From the NCBI RefSeq assembly GCF_020536995.1, contig NC_068366.1, positions 26,671,137-26,735,136 on the forward strand: a DNA stretch of 64,000 nucleotides, in the 5' to 3' direction. This stretch comes from Dreissena polymorpha (taxonomy: Eukaryota > Mollusca > Bivalvia > Myida > Dreissenidae). This document shows positions 34,401-39,304 of the stretch, in pieces (within the stretch, counting starts at the first letter, position 1; each line of letters begins with the position of its first letter). The position numbers were made by a program, and so were the translations under genes. The notes under the pieces are model-generated. The model worked only from the letters and a program-made list of their open reading frames with translations. It was not told where the DNA came from and made no database searches.

Positions 34401-35570
34401 ACTCGTTCAGAAGATTCATCCCAATAATATCTTGGAAGAGTTCAAAAATGATGCCGGTTGGTTGAAAAACATGGCCACCACGGGGGCAGGGCTATTTTCC
34501 TTATATGGCTTTAGTAAAACCTTGTATACACTCTAGAGGTCACATTTATTTTCCGGTCATCATGAAACTTGGTCAGAAGATTTGTATCAATGATATCTTT
34601 AATGAGTTTGAAAATGGTTTTGGTTGCTTTAAAAACATGGCCACCAGGGGTGGGGCATTTTTCCTTATATGGCTATAGTAAAACCTTGTTAACACTTTAG
34701 AGGCCACATTTATTTCCAATCTTCATGAAATTTGGTCTGAAGATTGGTCTCAATGATATCTTGGATGAGTATGAAAATAATTATGTTTGCTTGAAAAAAA
34801 TGGCTTCCAAGGGGCGGGCATTTTTTCCTTATATGGCTATTATAGTAAAATCTTGTTAACACTCTAGAGGCCACATTTACTGTCCGATCTTCATGAAACT
34901 TGGTCAGAAGATTCATCCCGATAATATCTTTGAGGAGTTAAAAAATGATGCTGGTTGGTTGAAAAACATGGCTGTCAGGGGGCGGGGCATTTTTCCTTAT
35001 ATGGCTATAGTAAAACCTTGTTAACACTCTAGAGGCCACATTTATTTTCCGATCTTCATGAAACTTGGTCAGAAGATTTATCTCAATAATATCTTGTTAT
35101 CTCAGGTGAGAGACTTTGGGTCTTTCAGGCCCTCTTGTAATTAAAAATACCATTACACCAGAAAGTGTCATCCCTGATTAGCCTGAGCAGACTGTGTGCA
35201 TGCATTAAGCCCTGTTTTCCCAGAAAGCAGCTCCAGCATTTCACCGTGTGGTATTTTTTAGGTGGAGACTATTCCATTTCCGTATTGCAACACTGACCAG
35301 TTTGAGAAGAGCATCAGGGCACCTATTGGCAGGACGTGGAACCCGGCAGGCGTATTCAAACAGCTGGTCAAACCAAAGGTTGTTACTCACCTGGGTAAAA
35401 TCATCACCCCCATGGATCAGTCGGCTATATCCAAACATGAAACTGGGGATGCAGAGGGGAAAACTGAGAGTGAGGAAACAGAGTCAAAACAGTCGAACAG
35501 GAAAACAGGAAAGAGCAGAATGAAGACAAATAAGAAGCATAAAGGGCAGGGAAAATACAGCAAAAAATAA
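1211..35570 (+). CDS. UTP14: UTP14, U3 snoRNA-associated protein 14 (gene span, 5' end off window)
   Basis: UTP14 is a nucleolar component of the small-subunit processome. From family knowledge it is needed for early 18S pre-rRNA cleavages and activates the DEAH helicase Dhr1/DHX37. Nine exons (1211-1288, 1786-1863, 2406-2531, 21732-21826, 23949-24150, 28443-29253, 29648-29840, 32706-32802, 35262-35570) all have AG/GT borders. They join in phase to 1989 bp: 662 residues plus a TAA stop. Family landmarks are colinear: SKWEPTVKENRK then AEQLQFPL, PRTPLE, KRQKKIKSKR, ERMSLRHRGGTKFAKR, the NPWM motif, LALPGWGDWGGAGL, GHVIINEKKN, and the C-terminal APIGRTWNPAGVFKQL. Human UTP14A is about 770 residues, so roughly the first 150-200 residues lie left of the window. 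The 19.2-kb intron 2532-21731 is filled by transposons. Exon borders are my reading and were not checked against transcripts. Confidence 0.93.
1524..1763. repeat. Foldback MITE, family A (diverged)
   Basis: Same arms as the copy at 882-1150 but with more substitutions; lies between UTP14 exons, 23 bp before the exon at 1786. Confidence 0.65.
1786..1863 (+). CDS. UTP14: UTP14 exon
   Basis: 26 codons, phase 0 at both ends, acceptor tttgcag and donor gtatag. It encodes AEQLQFPLHKQDFSVVTTDQ and onward, matching the AEQLVFPL segment of animal UTP14. Confidence 0.9.
1864..2405 (+). other. UTP14 intron with (AT)n
   Basis: AT-rich intron holding an (AT)n tract at about 2054-2098. Nothing else is recognised. 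Confidence 0.6.
2406..2531 (+). CDS. UTP14: UTP14 exon
   Basis: 42 codons from PRTPLEMAVAALLHG to AALAAMDIQK-like sequence, acceptor ctgtag and donor gtaact, phase 0. The next exon (AKERRMELMK) lies 19.2 kb away, yet the two are adjacent in human UTP14A, so no exon is missing between them. Confidence 0.9.
2551..2856 (+). repeat. Helentron-like dispersed repeat, family H2
   Basis: Head ATCCC...GGGAT hairpin with TATTGTTTTGG, GTCC-rich tract, then a core with GAGCCACATCTTGGAAGTGC. The tail GGCGGGGGATATCAATTC repeats the head arm and ends TTGCTTGTT. Begins 20 bp after the UTP14 donor. Confidence 0.55.
2862..3742 (+). repeat. Helentron-like repeat, family H3, with nuclear-receptor half-site array
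   Basis: Head TTATGCCCCCC folding on GAGGGGGTATA, GTCC-rich tract, then about six ~120-bp tandem units. Each unit contains GATAACTCAAGAACGC, CATGAAACTTCATAGGT and a run of AGGTCA half-sites. The tail GGGGGGCATGCATG inverts the head arm and ends AGCCCTTGTTG. Confidence 0.6.
3743..4155 (+). other. Unassigned UTP14 intron sequence
   Basis: AT-rich, with no gene, repeat unit or inverted repeat recognised. Confidence 0.5.
4156..4542 (+). repeat. 22-bp minisatellite
   Basis: About 17-18 nearly perfect copies of a unit AGTTCTTATCGTTAGGATAGAT. Variants are single substitutions (gagag for gatag, gacag). Its high identity suggests recent expansion. Confidence 0.9.
4611..5023 (+). repeat. Helentron-like repeat, family H4
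   Basis: Starts CTAAGGCGGCGGGATATAG, with a GTCTGTC-rich tract and two ~150-bp cores carrying GGGCTATATCTCAGA and ATGAAACTT. The tail has a GCCGC arm and ends CAACAAATTTGCTTGTC. A second copy is at 37985-38490. Confidence 0.5.
5024..6206 (+). other. Unassigned UTP14 intron sequence with one perfect hairpin
   Basis: Mostly unremarkable AT-rich DNA. It contains a perfect 13-bp stem, CTTCAGCGTACAG at 5169-5181 paired with 5202-5214, with a 20-base loop. No coding sequence is recognised. Confidence 0.5.
6409..6433 (+). repeat. Left TIR of P element
   Basis: 25-bp terminal inverted repeat, perfect partner at 18883-18907, preceded by TSD ATTTAAG (6402-6408). Confidence 0.9.
6466..6600 (+). repeat. 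Subterminal tandem duplication in P element
   Basis: Two copies of a ~70-bp unit containing AATAAACCGGTGCGCGAGAT and AATCTCGATCGATTGGTCC. The first copy is interrupted by CAGGGACCTATACT (6488-6501), a TIR-tip fragment that the second copy lacks. Possibly transposase-binding repeats. Confidence 0.6.
6601..7070 (+). other. Upstream region of the P-element zinc-finger gene
   Basis: AT-rich and non-coding between the left end and the first ATG of the + strand gene. It presumably contains its promoter and leader, but no core promoter motif was recognised. Confidence 0.35.
7071..7281 (+). CDS. P-element partner gene, exon 1
   Basis: 70 codons plus one base. Acidic leader WDDDIDLDLVLGDYTDDEAN, then ELCYICPVCGAEYKSVSGF and RGHVMKKH, a single C2H2 zinc finger. 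The donor follows at 7282. Confidence 0.65.
7071..14532 (+). CDS. C2H2-finger partner protein of the P element (2 exons, late frameshift)
   Basis: Exon 1 (7071-7281) begins with ATG and encodes an acidic leader followed by a C2H2 finger, C44-x2-C47-x12-H60-x4-H65. Its donor ggtaata is in phase with the acceptor tttttcag before exon 2 (13486), which stays open to 14051: 258 codons in total. Near the end is YYISGYIIKYLEKK, like a Y-x-x-GY segment seen in C-terminal parts of several DDE transposases. At a run of nine A's (14023-14031) the frame changes; the next frame stays open and similar in character to 14532 (TAA). This implies a one-base indel or sequencing error. AATAAA follows at 14549. 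The 6.2-kb intron holds the transposase gene on the other strand. Function unknown; it could be a targeting or regulatory partner of the transposase. Confidence 0.6.
7282..9149 (+). other. Partner-gene intron, non-coding
   Basis: Very AT-rich with a (TA)n tract at about 7370-7407. No coding sequence is recognised. It contains the palindromic scar at 7935-7962. Confidence 0.5.
7928..7969. mobile_element. P-element excision footprint or TIR-only relic (28 bp)
   Basis: A 28-bp palindrome (7935-7962) consists only of the tips of two P-element TIRs, CAGGGACCTATAC and its complement. It is flanked by an exact 7-bp TSD, TCTGTAC (7928-7934 and 7963-7969). P transposase is known to cut with a 17-nt stagger inside the TIR, leaving TSDs plus partial TIR tips; this matches. 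Confidence 0.75.
9150..9312 (-). repeat. Helentron-like repeat, family H5, partial
   Basis: Reverse-oriented copy: head TTATGCCCCC, GTCCGTCC tract, AACTTTAATATTGGTCATAA and GGCATGCATGTG...GAGCTGCACATTTT core. Inserted in the P element. Confidence 0.6.
9711..9760. mobile_element. P-element excision footprint or TIR-only relic (36 bp)
   Basis: A 36-bp palindrome (9718-9753) made of ~18 bases of each P TIR, flanked by an exact 7-bp TSD, ACATAAT (9711-9717 and 9754-9760). Confidence 0.75.
9764..9986. mobile_element. TTAA-type MITE (223 bp)
   Basis: TTAA on both sides (9760-9763, 9987-9990). Ends are CCCATTTATGCC and its inverted partner. It has an inner hairpin, AGACCCAGATGAGACGCC paired with GGCGTCTCATCTGGGTCT. 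PiggyBac-type non-autonomous element, next to the footprint at 9718. Confidence 0.7.
10007..12658 (-). CDS. P-element (THAP9-like) transposase
   Basis: Transposase of the 6409-18907 element, predicted to cut and join element ends using an RNase H-fold DDE core. I chose the Met at 12656-12658 (MPRKRKRGSL) because it directly follows an acceptor-like tttatgcttttag, giving 883 residues; an upstream in-frame Met would give 889. From the chosen start: basic nuclear-localisation-like N-terminus; acidic Ser/Thr-rich stretch to ~100; Cys cluster ~249-282; coiled coil ~297-330; first catalytic Asp in LLFDEIKIKED (~467); second in FTCDGASPNRRF (~570); SDVPHLLKTVRNN (~607), the segment next to the GTP-binding insertion in P transposases; last acid in NQDPLEQHFG (~818-821), followed by the GSNNNPT signature. 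No THAP zinc finger is visible. The frame is fully open. Confidence 0.88.
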   Translation of the reverse strand: MPRKRKRGSLTVKRKYHYITSEQPKEENHVASEPLVKIKATTDTSTQSESENVQVTSDHSYAIDEDSTYELDSFQETNIDKPEADVMECSSGLLEMEVETTTFSDFAVELKLQNISSQFIVKESEQSIQMLQLYANDSLTAIKLSVEIKSDFTCSVYVHRKCIPRSHQIWTGLPQHINRVAYVLVLLERLLKLDVCIGNPEVEFSNLVPIGSGLSSNNSPEIVAYREGDFNATHASGERYNSTIRSVKCDMLSTSKKCTACKKYFYLLQSRKNRVESRLNSCRKYSHTNFKHRDMTKQELNMKLNEQKHEIKNLQTELWKQRREFDKIITANGISVEGSEHHELKDLMASCETEFEKSFPISTSRQRLFWEQQMSFAKKKDSRGMRWHPMIIRWCLYLRQKSETAYDVLRETGFVNLPSTRTLFDYSHFLKSEMGHQADVLGLLKEEAVKRHLYDTEWRNYVGLLFDEIKIKEDLVYDKHTGQLIGYCNLGDVANEMMQFSETKNETKKELAKYMLVVMLRSLSCNWCFPLFGFATTGITADFLYPILWKTVALLQLSQINLHVLFFTCDGASPNRRFFNMHRVGIESVVYKTENPHNSDQNIYFISDVPHLLKTVRNNFSNSHAHKKSRMLWRNDKDISWMHLVRLFEEHCEMNLYSPCPKLSRKHIDLLSFNYMKVSLAAQVLSDSVALALEELYGPEVSETVQFMKLFNKFFDCLNVRSLFEGRNKRNDNLLPYTSVDDERLNFLTKDFLGYINKWEESIQSRPGIFNDSQRAKMILSHQTLDGLKISVNSITECVKFMLSKGANFVLTHNFNQDPLEQHFGHYRHKAGSNNNPTVYEVRNVMTTMRTVDSLAVPVKQGNIKRGAVDKENIDHSKLKRRK
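12659..13155. other. Spacer upstream of transposase in P element
   Basis: Non-coding. On the - strand a pyrimidine-rich tract ending in AG precedes the transposase ATG, suggesting a 5' non-coding exon further right. The exon itself was not identified. Confidence 0.35.
13156..13394. repeat. Foldback MITE, family A
   Basis: Arms as in the other copies (TGTCGTCCCAGATTAGCCTG and complement). Lies ~90 bp before partner-gene exon 2 and postdates the P insertion. Confidence 0.75.
13486..14532 (+). CDS. P-element partner gene, exon 2 (frame change at A9)
   Basis: Acceptor cattttttcag. The leading two bases complete an Ala codon with exon 1. The frame is open to 14051 and then carried on in another frame (about 14032-14532: KNKQLRDRSLKTVSALTNSS and onward to ISADQLSRN). 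Codon use and composition look the same on both sides of the A-run. Confidence 0.6.
14549..14554 (+). terminator. Polyadenylation signal of P-element partner gene
   Basis: AATAAA 17 bases after the TAA at 14530-14532. Confidence 0.5.
14555..16345. other. Unassigned interior of P element
   Basis: AT-rich, with no convincing coding sequence. A 105-codon frame at 14991 lacks family resemblance and codon bias. Confidence 0.45.
16350..18560. repeat. 203-bp satellite array inside the P element's right end
   Basis: About ten tandem copies of a ~203-bp unit (landmarks AATAATACAAATAAAATTAGC, AAATGTAATGTTTGTAAAGA, TAGGGCTAGTA). Copies at 17736-18345 are nearly identical, while those before ~17350 are well diverged. 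One unit is interrupted by the MITE at 16645. Repeated 69-73-codon frames here are by-products of the periodicity. Confidence 0.85.
16645..16849. mobile_element. TTAA-type MITE (205 bp)
   Basis: TTAA at 16641-16644, diverged TTAC on the right. Ends CCCTTAGCATGCTGGG and CCCTTTCAGCGC (inverted). Inner hairpin TGAGACGCCAC/GTGGTGTCTCA. Same family as 54249-54453. Inserted into a satellite unit. Confidence 0.7.
18561..18882. other. Right subterminal region of P element
   Basis: Contains repeated TCTCG motifs (GTCTCGCTTTGTC, AAGTCTCGTTGGGTC, AAGTCTCGTTCCC) and ACGCGATAG, loosely mirrored by CGCGATAT near the left end. Candidate transposase-binding region. Confidence 0.4.
18883..18907 (-). repeat. 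Right TIR of P element
   Basis: Reverse complement of the left terminus, followed by TSD ATTTAAG (18908-18914). Confidence 0.9.
18908..21428. other. UTP14 intron right of the P element
   Basis: No gene could be assigned. A ~50-codon frame starts at ATGGCGTCC (19433, + strand), and 70-94-codon frames lie on the - strand at 19131-19593. None shows a recognisable domain. 20155-20330 is GC-richer with repeated GGGCG motifs, ending in the CAGGGACTACCCTA terminus. Confidence 0.4.
21429..21698. repeat. Foldback MITE, family A (well preserved)
   Basis: Both arms nearly complete, outer ends CATATGTGTCGTGTTCTGAG and complement. Its right edge is only 33 bp before the UTP14 exon at 21732, so it sits in the branch-point/polypyrimidine region. 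Confidence 0.8.
21732..21826 (+). CDS. UTP14: UTP14 exon
   Basis: 95 bp, acceptor ttgcag and donor gtacgt, ends with two bases of a codon. Encodes AKERRMELMKHRALLSYKEL followed by KAKRQKKIKSK, the strongly basic conserved block of UTP14. Confidence 0.93.
21827..22309 (+). other. UTP14 intron, unassigned
   Basis: AT-rich, nothing recognised. Confidence 0.45.
22310..22715 (+). repeat. 39-bp minisatellite carrying the UTP14 acceptor boundary
   Basis: About ten units of ~39 bp with core CATATTCATGATCAGGTTCC followed by ATCATAAATGAGCTATGC. The ATCAG|GTTCCATC part equals the real acceptor and first exon bases at 23949. Two further units at 23840-23948 carry longer exon-derived sequence. Confidence 0.85.
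22832..23824 (+). repeat. Helentron-like repeat, family H5, two joined copies
   Basis: Head TTATGTCCCCCAC folding on GTGGGGGACATA. Tandem ~170-bp cores with CAACTTGATATTTGGCATGC, ATCTCATGGAGCTGCACATT and AAGGTCAAGGTCATCC. The first copy ends ACAAACACATCTTGTT at ~23532 and a second head follows at ~23585. The last tail is GGGGCATTG...CAGCTCTTGTT. Confidence 0.6.
23949..24150 (+). CDS. UTP14: UTP14 exon
   Basis: 202 bp, acceptor ataatcag and donor gtactg. The first base completes the split Arg codon. Encodes FHRILKKEKLKDEKRLLETL, then FLEKITQWEKDRVQERMSLR and HRGGTKFAKRQMIYAKFDEK. The acceptor and the first ~28 exon bases are duplicated about 72 bp upstream (23876-23914), and the acceptor core is repeated in the minisatellite at 22310-22715. 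Confidence 0.92.
24347..26722 (+). repeat. Composite helentron-like repeat: family H6 enclosing family H3
   Basis: Starts TTAGCTCACCTGA with a hairpin to GGGTGAGC; GTCC tract; cores with CACTCTAGAGGCCACATTTC and CATGAAACTTGGTCAGAAG. At 25247 it switches to H3 (head TTATGCCCCCCCCC, ~11 units with AGGTCA arrays). It returns to an H6 tail at about 26600-26722: CTCAGGTGAGCGA, then GGCC-ATCTT-GGCC hairpin and CTCTTGTT. Confidence 0.6.
26723..27138 (+). other. UTP14 intron, unassigned
   Basis: AT-rich, with a C10 run near 26780 and A-rich stretches. No gene. Confidence 0.45.
27141..28172. mobile_element. Tigger/pogo-like non-autonomous transposon (1.03 kb)
   Basis: Ends CAGTCTACTCTAGTTATCTC and, inverted, CAGTCTACTCTCGTTATCTC, flanked by TA on both sides (27139-27140, 28173-28174). 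The motif and TA target match Tc1/mariner-Tigger elements. No transposase frame. Confidence 0.7.
28443..29253 (+). CDS. UTP14: UTP14 large exon
   Basis: 811 bp, acceptor cttctag and donor gtatgt. Starts ARQEVQDMLQKSREITQKL, continuing the YDxxARQ segment of the family, and carries NPWM about 40 residues in. The rest is a low-complexity acidic/basic linker (poly-Asp patches, KKKQRKRHK), as in other UTP14 proteins. Ends after the first base of a codon. Confidence 0.92.
29648..29840 (+). CDS. UTP14: UTP14 exon
   Basis: 193 bp, acceptor ttttcag and donor gtaaga. Encodes NEEDDDQLVNIAEAFASDDV, then IEEFAAEKSDAV and LALPGWGDWGGAGL. The GWGxWGG motif is diagnostic for UTP14. Confidence 0.94.
29841..31576 (+). 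other. UTP14 intron, unassigned
   Basis: No coding sequence recognised. Contains CAGGGCTTTCCTTAG at ~30004 and paired CGGGCTACCAGCTTGG / CGGGCTACCGGCTAAA segments near its two ends (29898 and 31444), hinting at a decayed element. Confidence 0.35.
31577..32365 (+). repeat. Helentron-like repeat, family H6 (old copy)
   Basis: Degenerate head AAGCTCAACTGAGC, cores with AGGCCACATTTAT and AACTTAGTCAGAATG, tail GGTTGAGCCCTTCAGGGCC and CCCTCTTATTT. Confidence 0.5.
32706..32802 (+). CDS. UTP14: UTP14 exon
   Basis: 97 bp, acceptor ctacag and donor gtgaga. Encodes FTIKAPVVQRKDQFLGHVII, then NEKKNDALKKHQ, matching the IKAP...RKD...NVIINEKRN block of human UTP14A. Confidence 0.93.
33123..35226. repeat. 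Foldback MITE, family A, split by an H6 insertion
   Basis: The left half (33123-33216) and right half (35138-35226) are the two arms of one family-A copy. A complete H6 repeat lies between them. Confidence 0.65.
33217..35137 (+). repeat. Helentron-like repeat, family H6 (long, ~11 tandem cores)
   Basis: Head TTAGCTCACCTGAGCAC with hairpin to GGTGAGC. About eleven ~170-bp units with TGTTAACACTCTAGAGGCCA, CATGAAACTTGGTCAGAAG and AAAACATGGCCGCCA plus GGGGCGGGGCATTTTTCC. Tail CTCAGGTGAGAGA then CCCTCTTG. Confidence 0.7.
35262..35570 (+). CDS. UTP14: UTP14 terminal exon
   Basis: 102 residues and TAA stop, acceptor tttttag. Encodes VETIPFPYCNTDQFEKSIRA, then PIGRTWNPAGVFKQLVKPKV and ITPM. The last 40 residues are lysine-rich, ending KGQGKYSKK. 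This is the conserved C-terminus of the family. Confidence 0.94.
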   Translation: METIPFPYCNTDQFEKSIRAPIGRTWNPAGVFKQLVKPKVVTHLGKIITPMDQSAISKHETGDAEGKTESEETESKQSNRKTGKSRMKTNKKHKGQGKYSKK

Positions 35571-35632
35571 ACTCATGCATGTACTTCATTCAAAAAGAAA
35601 ACTGTTTTTGTGTAGCATATTAATATGTTATG

Positions 35633-35638
35633 AATAAA
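35633..35638 (+). terminator. UTP14 polyadenylation signal
   Basis: AATAAA 63 bases after the UTP14 stop, followed by AT-rich sequence. Position and hexamer fit a short 3' UTR. Confidence 0.6.
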
Positions 35639-36015
35639 TTTGAACAACAGATCATGTATTGTTGAACAACTTAATTTTTTGTATGTGATAAAGGGATCAT
35701 TTCACATGTATTGATCAAATGTCATTGAAAGGAAATATTACTTGCATGGAAGCAACACCTAATTTGAAGCAAATTTAAAACAAGATTATTAGTGCAACTG
35801 ATGGATGTTCCTGGATTATGGTCTTTGTTGATAGTAAGCATAGAAATGAGAAAACGAGGCAATGAGTCCTTGAAAGTTCAACAGACTGGAATGGCCAGAA
35901 ATATATTTATGACCCTTGGTAGGATGGCTTGCCAATTACTGTTATTCACACTGGCTTATTTGTTCCATAGATCTTGCACATCAATAAAATAAAAATGTCT
36001 CTTTAAAACGTAAGA

Positions 36016-37083
36016 TCAACAAGAGGGCCTGAAAGGCCCAAGGTATCCCCCGCAACATATGCTTTGTTTGAGGATGGGTGCAAATTGGACGGATGAACAT
36101 AATGATAGATGGACGGACGGAGGACAATAACACAAAACTAAGACAAAGGAAGGTTCTTAAGCTATGCCAAAGCGCTTCCAAGTTACGGCTCCGGACACAA
36201 AAGTGCCTATAGTAAAAAGCATTTTTTCAAGATACAAAGGGCCATAAGTCTGTTTTTAACAGATGGTTTACAATGCCATTTGGCGTGCATCATCCTCTTA
36301 TGCATATATATATACTCATATCAAGTTTAAATGAAATCCGCCAAAGCACTTCCAAGATATGGCTCCGGACACAAAAGTGCCGGACGGACAGCCGGACGGA
36401 CGGACAACGCCAAAACAATATCCCTCCGCCTCTGGCGCGGGAATATATTCATACCAAGTTTCAAAGAAATCCGCCAAAGCGCTTCCAAGATATGGCTCCG
36501 GACACAAAAATGCCTATAGTAAAAAGCATTTTGTCAAGATACAAAGGGCCATAAGTCTGTTTTTAACAGATGGTGTACAATGCCATTTGGCGTGCATCAT
36601 CCTCTTATGCATATATATACTCTTACCAAGTTTAAATGAAATCCGCCAAAGCACTTCCAAGATATGGCTCCGGACACAAAAGTGCCTATAGTAAAAAGCA
36701 TTTTTTCAAGATACAAAGGGCCATAAGTCTGTTTTTAACAGATGGTGTACAATGCCATTTGGCGTGCATCATCCTCTTATGCATATATATACTCATACCA
36801 AGTTTCAATGAAATCCGCCAAAGCACTTCCAAGATATGGCTCCGGACACTAAAAAGCATTTTTTCAAGATACAAAGGGCCATAAGTCTGTTTTTAACAGA
36901 TGGTGTACAATGCCATTTGGCGTGCATCATCCTCTTATGCATATATATACTCATACCAAGTTTAAATGAAATCCACCAAAGAACTTCCAAGATATGGCTC
37001 CGGACACAAAAGTGCTGGCCGGACGGACAGCCGGACGGACGGACAACGCCAAAACAATATCCCTCCGCCTCTGGCGGGGGATA
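36016..37083 (-). repeat. Helentron-like repeats, H2 with an H6-like end, reverse orientation
   Basis: Begins AACAAGAGGGCCTGAAAGGC (inverted H6 tail) and continues as four to five ~175-bp H2 units in reverse (GCACTTCCAAGATATGGCTC, GGACGGACAGCCGGACGG). Ends in the inverted H2 head. The many overlapping frames here are repeat translations. Confidence 0.6.
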
Positions 37084-37301
37084 ACAACTCTCAGAAAATT
37101 CATTGGAGCAGAACAACCTGACAATTATCGCCCCCTTGGTGCAAAAAGGTACCACGTGACATTGAAATTAGAAGGCACAGTACATTTTTGCTGCAATAGG
37201 GCGTTATGCGCATGTAGGGACAGTGCATATACAGTTCACCAGATTAATAAATAAAATGTTTCAGAAGTTCACACTCTAAAAAATTCTCGGAAAATGGCTT
37301 A

Positions 37302-37597
37302 TTATCCCCCGCCTTAAGCGGAGGGATATTGTTTTGGCGTTGTCCGTCCGTCCGTCTTTCCGTCCGTCCGTCCGGAGCCATATCTTGGAAGTGCTTTGGC
37401 GGATTTCATTGAAACTTGGTATGAGTATATATATGGATAAGAGGATGATGCATGCCAAATGGCATAGTACACCATCTGTTAATAATGGAGTTATGGCCCT
37501 TTGTATCTTGAAAAAATGCTTTTTTGAGTGTTGAATATAAAATTTTGTGTCCAGAAGCATATTGGCGGGGGATATCAATTCAACGAATTTGCTTGTT
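37302..37597 (+). repeat. Helentron-like repeat, family H2
   Basis: Head TTATCCCCCGCC folding on GGCGGAGGGATA-like sequence (GCGGAGGGATATTG), GTCCGTCC tract, one core, tail GGCGGGGGATATCAATTC ending TTGCTTGTT. Confidence 0.65.
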
Positions 37598-37984
37598 ATT
37601 AATCGGATTAAAAGGCAATTACTCCTTGAAATCATTGGTGTAGATCAACCTGAAAACGTTTTGTTGTCACTCACTTTCAATCATAACGTTATTTTGTCTA
37701 AATAGGTAGGGGTAAAGAAAGGCATTTATTGACAGCTTTAACTGCCCATGTTATCAACATTGGTTTGTTCAGCCACACATTTAAATACAAATGTGGATGC
37801 ATTTTTTTTAAAGACAACCCTGTCTGTAAAAGAACTGTTAAGGGCAATGACTAGTTTGTATGCATATATAAAATGAAACTGATAATTTAACCAAATATGA
37901 ACAGATTGATTATGCTACAAATGCCCCAGTAATAACTTATTTGTTGGGCGCAAGATCCAGCATGGTTTTTCTTTGGACTAGAGA

Positions 37985-38490
37985 GAACATCCCGCCAAAG
38001 GCGAAAAGGACATAATTTTTTAATTGTCCGTCCGTCTGTCACGACCTTTAAAATCTCGGAAACTATATAAGATTTCAACATGGGTGTATAGATATGAATG
38101 AGGAGAAGTGCCATTTATAAGTAACATAACCCTTCAATTTTAAAATAAGAGTTATTGCCTTTTGTTGTTTTTGCATGATGTAACTTTTCAGCGCTATATC
38201 ACAGATACTATATATACAGCATAAATCTTTATTGGTATAGATATCAATGAGGAGAAGTGGTGTGCACAAGAACCATTACCCTACACTTTCTTTAATAAGA
38301 GTTATTGTCCTTTTTTGTAACTTTTCAGGGCTTTATACAAGTTATTGTACAAGATTTCAACATTAAACTGTATGGGTATATAGATATTAAAATACTAATC
38401 ACACACTGATATCAAATGTTACAATAATTGACTAAATATCGCTTATTTTGGATTATAATATTCACCAATTCAACGAATTCGCTTATTTAA
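37985..38490 (+). repeat. Helentron-like repeat, family H4
   Basis: GTCCGTCCGTCTGTCACGAC tract followed by cores with CTCGGAAACTATATAAGATT and AATGAGGAGAAGTG. Ends CAACGAATTCGCTTATT. Confidence 0.5.
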
Positions 38491-39226
38491 GTAAAAAGTT
38501 CACCAGAAGCATTTTTCTAGAACATTAATTAATGAGATCATGTTTGTGTCGTGATCATGTGTAGATAATGGTAGCGTATTGCGTGATTTTGTAATGAAAA
38601 TGGTACCAGTTGCTAGCTGATGAACGAGATATCAATCATTACACTAACGAACTCATTTCATCTTATTTTAAGGATATTAAATGTTAACTTATGCAACATC
38701 AAAAATAACTACAGTATGAAAATGTGGGTCGAAAATGTGCGGTTCGAAATGTTTTGCTGCCATTTAAGGTTGTTAGGTCACGTGATGTAAACATAAAGGA
38801 AGACCGTGATTGTGTCAAGGATATCTCCCAATGTATGTAAGTATCAATGATAATCAACGATCTGTGATTGACAAAACATTTAAATAATATTTAAGAATAC
38901 GTGTGTTAAATGTGCATACAATGTTATCACCATATCTGCCAATATCGCCAATTCGTCGTCGCCATAACTTTCGGATAACCAAATTCGGACAAATAGTTTT
39001 TGATTGTTTAAATAATGTATTTGGCAAAAAAAGTGTTTATATAATTTATTTTGCACATTATTTGCCTCTCATTCGTAATATAGTGTTTTATGTTTACAAT
39101 ACACTGAAAAAATTGTTATTTAAAAAGCACAAGCAGTTTTTATGTATGATTTAATCTCAGTATTTTACTGATGTAGGTCACAGGGATGGATAATGCCTTA
39201 AACACAAGAAAGCCAGCGGTTTTAAT
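38491..39226 (+). other. TTLL2 5' region
   Basis: Holds a possible 5' non-coding exon ending at donor GTAAGT (38837) and an acceptor gatgtag before 39177. TATA or initiator elements were not recognised. Confidence 0.4.
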
Positions 39227-39304
39227 ATGTCGAAGGAAACAGTTAAGCACCCCTTGGTTTTTCGTCTCAATGACTTTGGTGAGGGACCAGAACTTGTTCG
39301 ACAG
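39227..39304 (+). CDS. TTLL2: TTLL2 exon 1 (coding)
   Basis: 26 codons, MSKETVKHPLVFRLNDFGEG and PELVRQ, ending at donor gtaaaa. Confidence 0.85.

Noticed and set aside
36273-37254. Cluster of overlapping 60-119-codon frames on both strands
   Set aside because: They follow the ~175-bp period of the H2 repeat and are in all frames; periodic translation, not genes.
39191-39304. Alternative TTLL2 start at ATGGATAATGCC
   Set aside because: It is in a different frame from the conserved PLVFR segment and does not continue in phase into exon 2.
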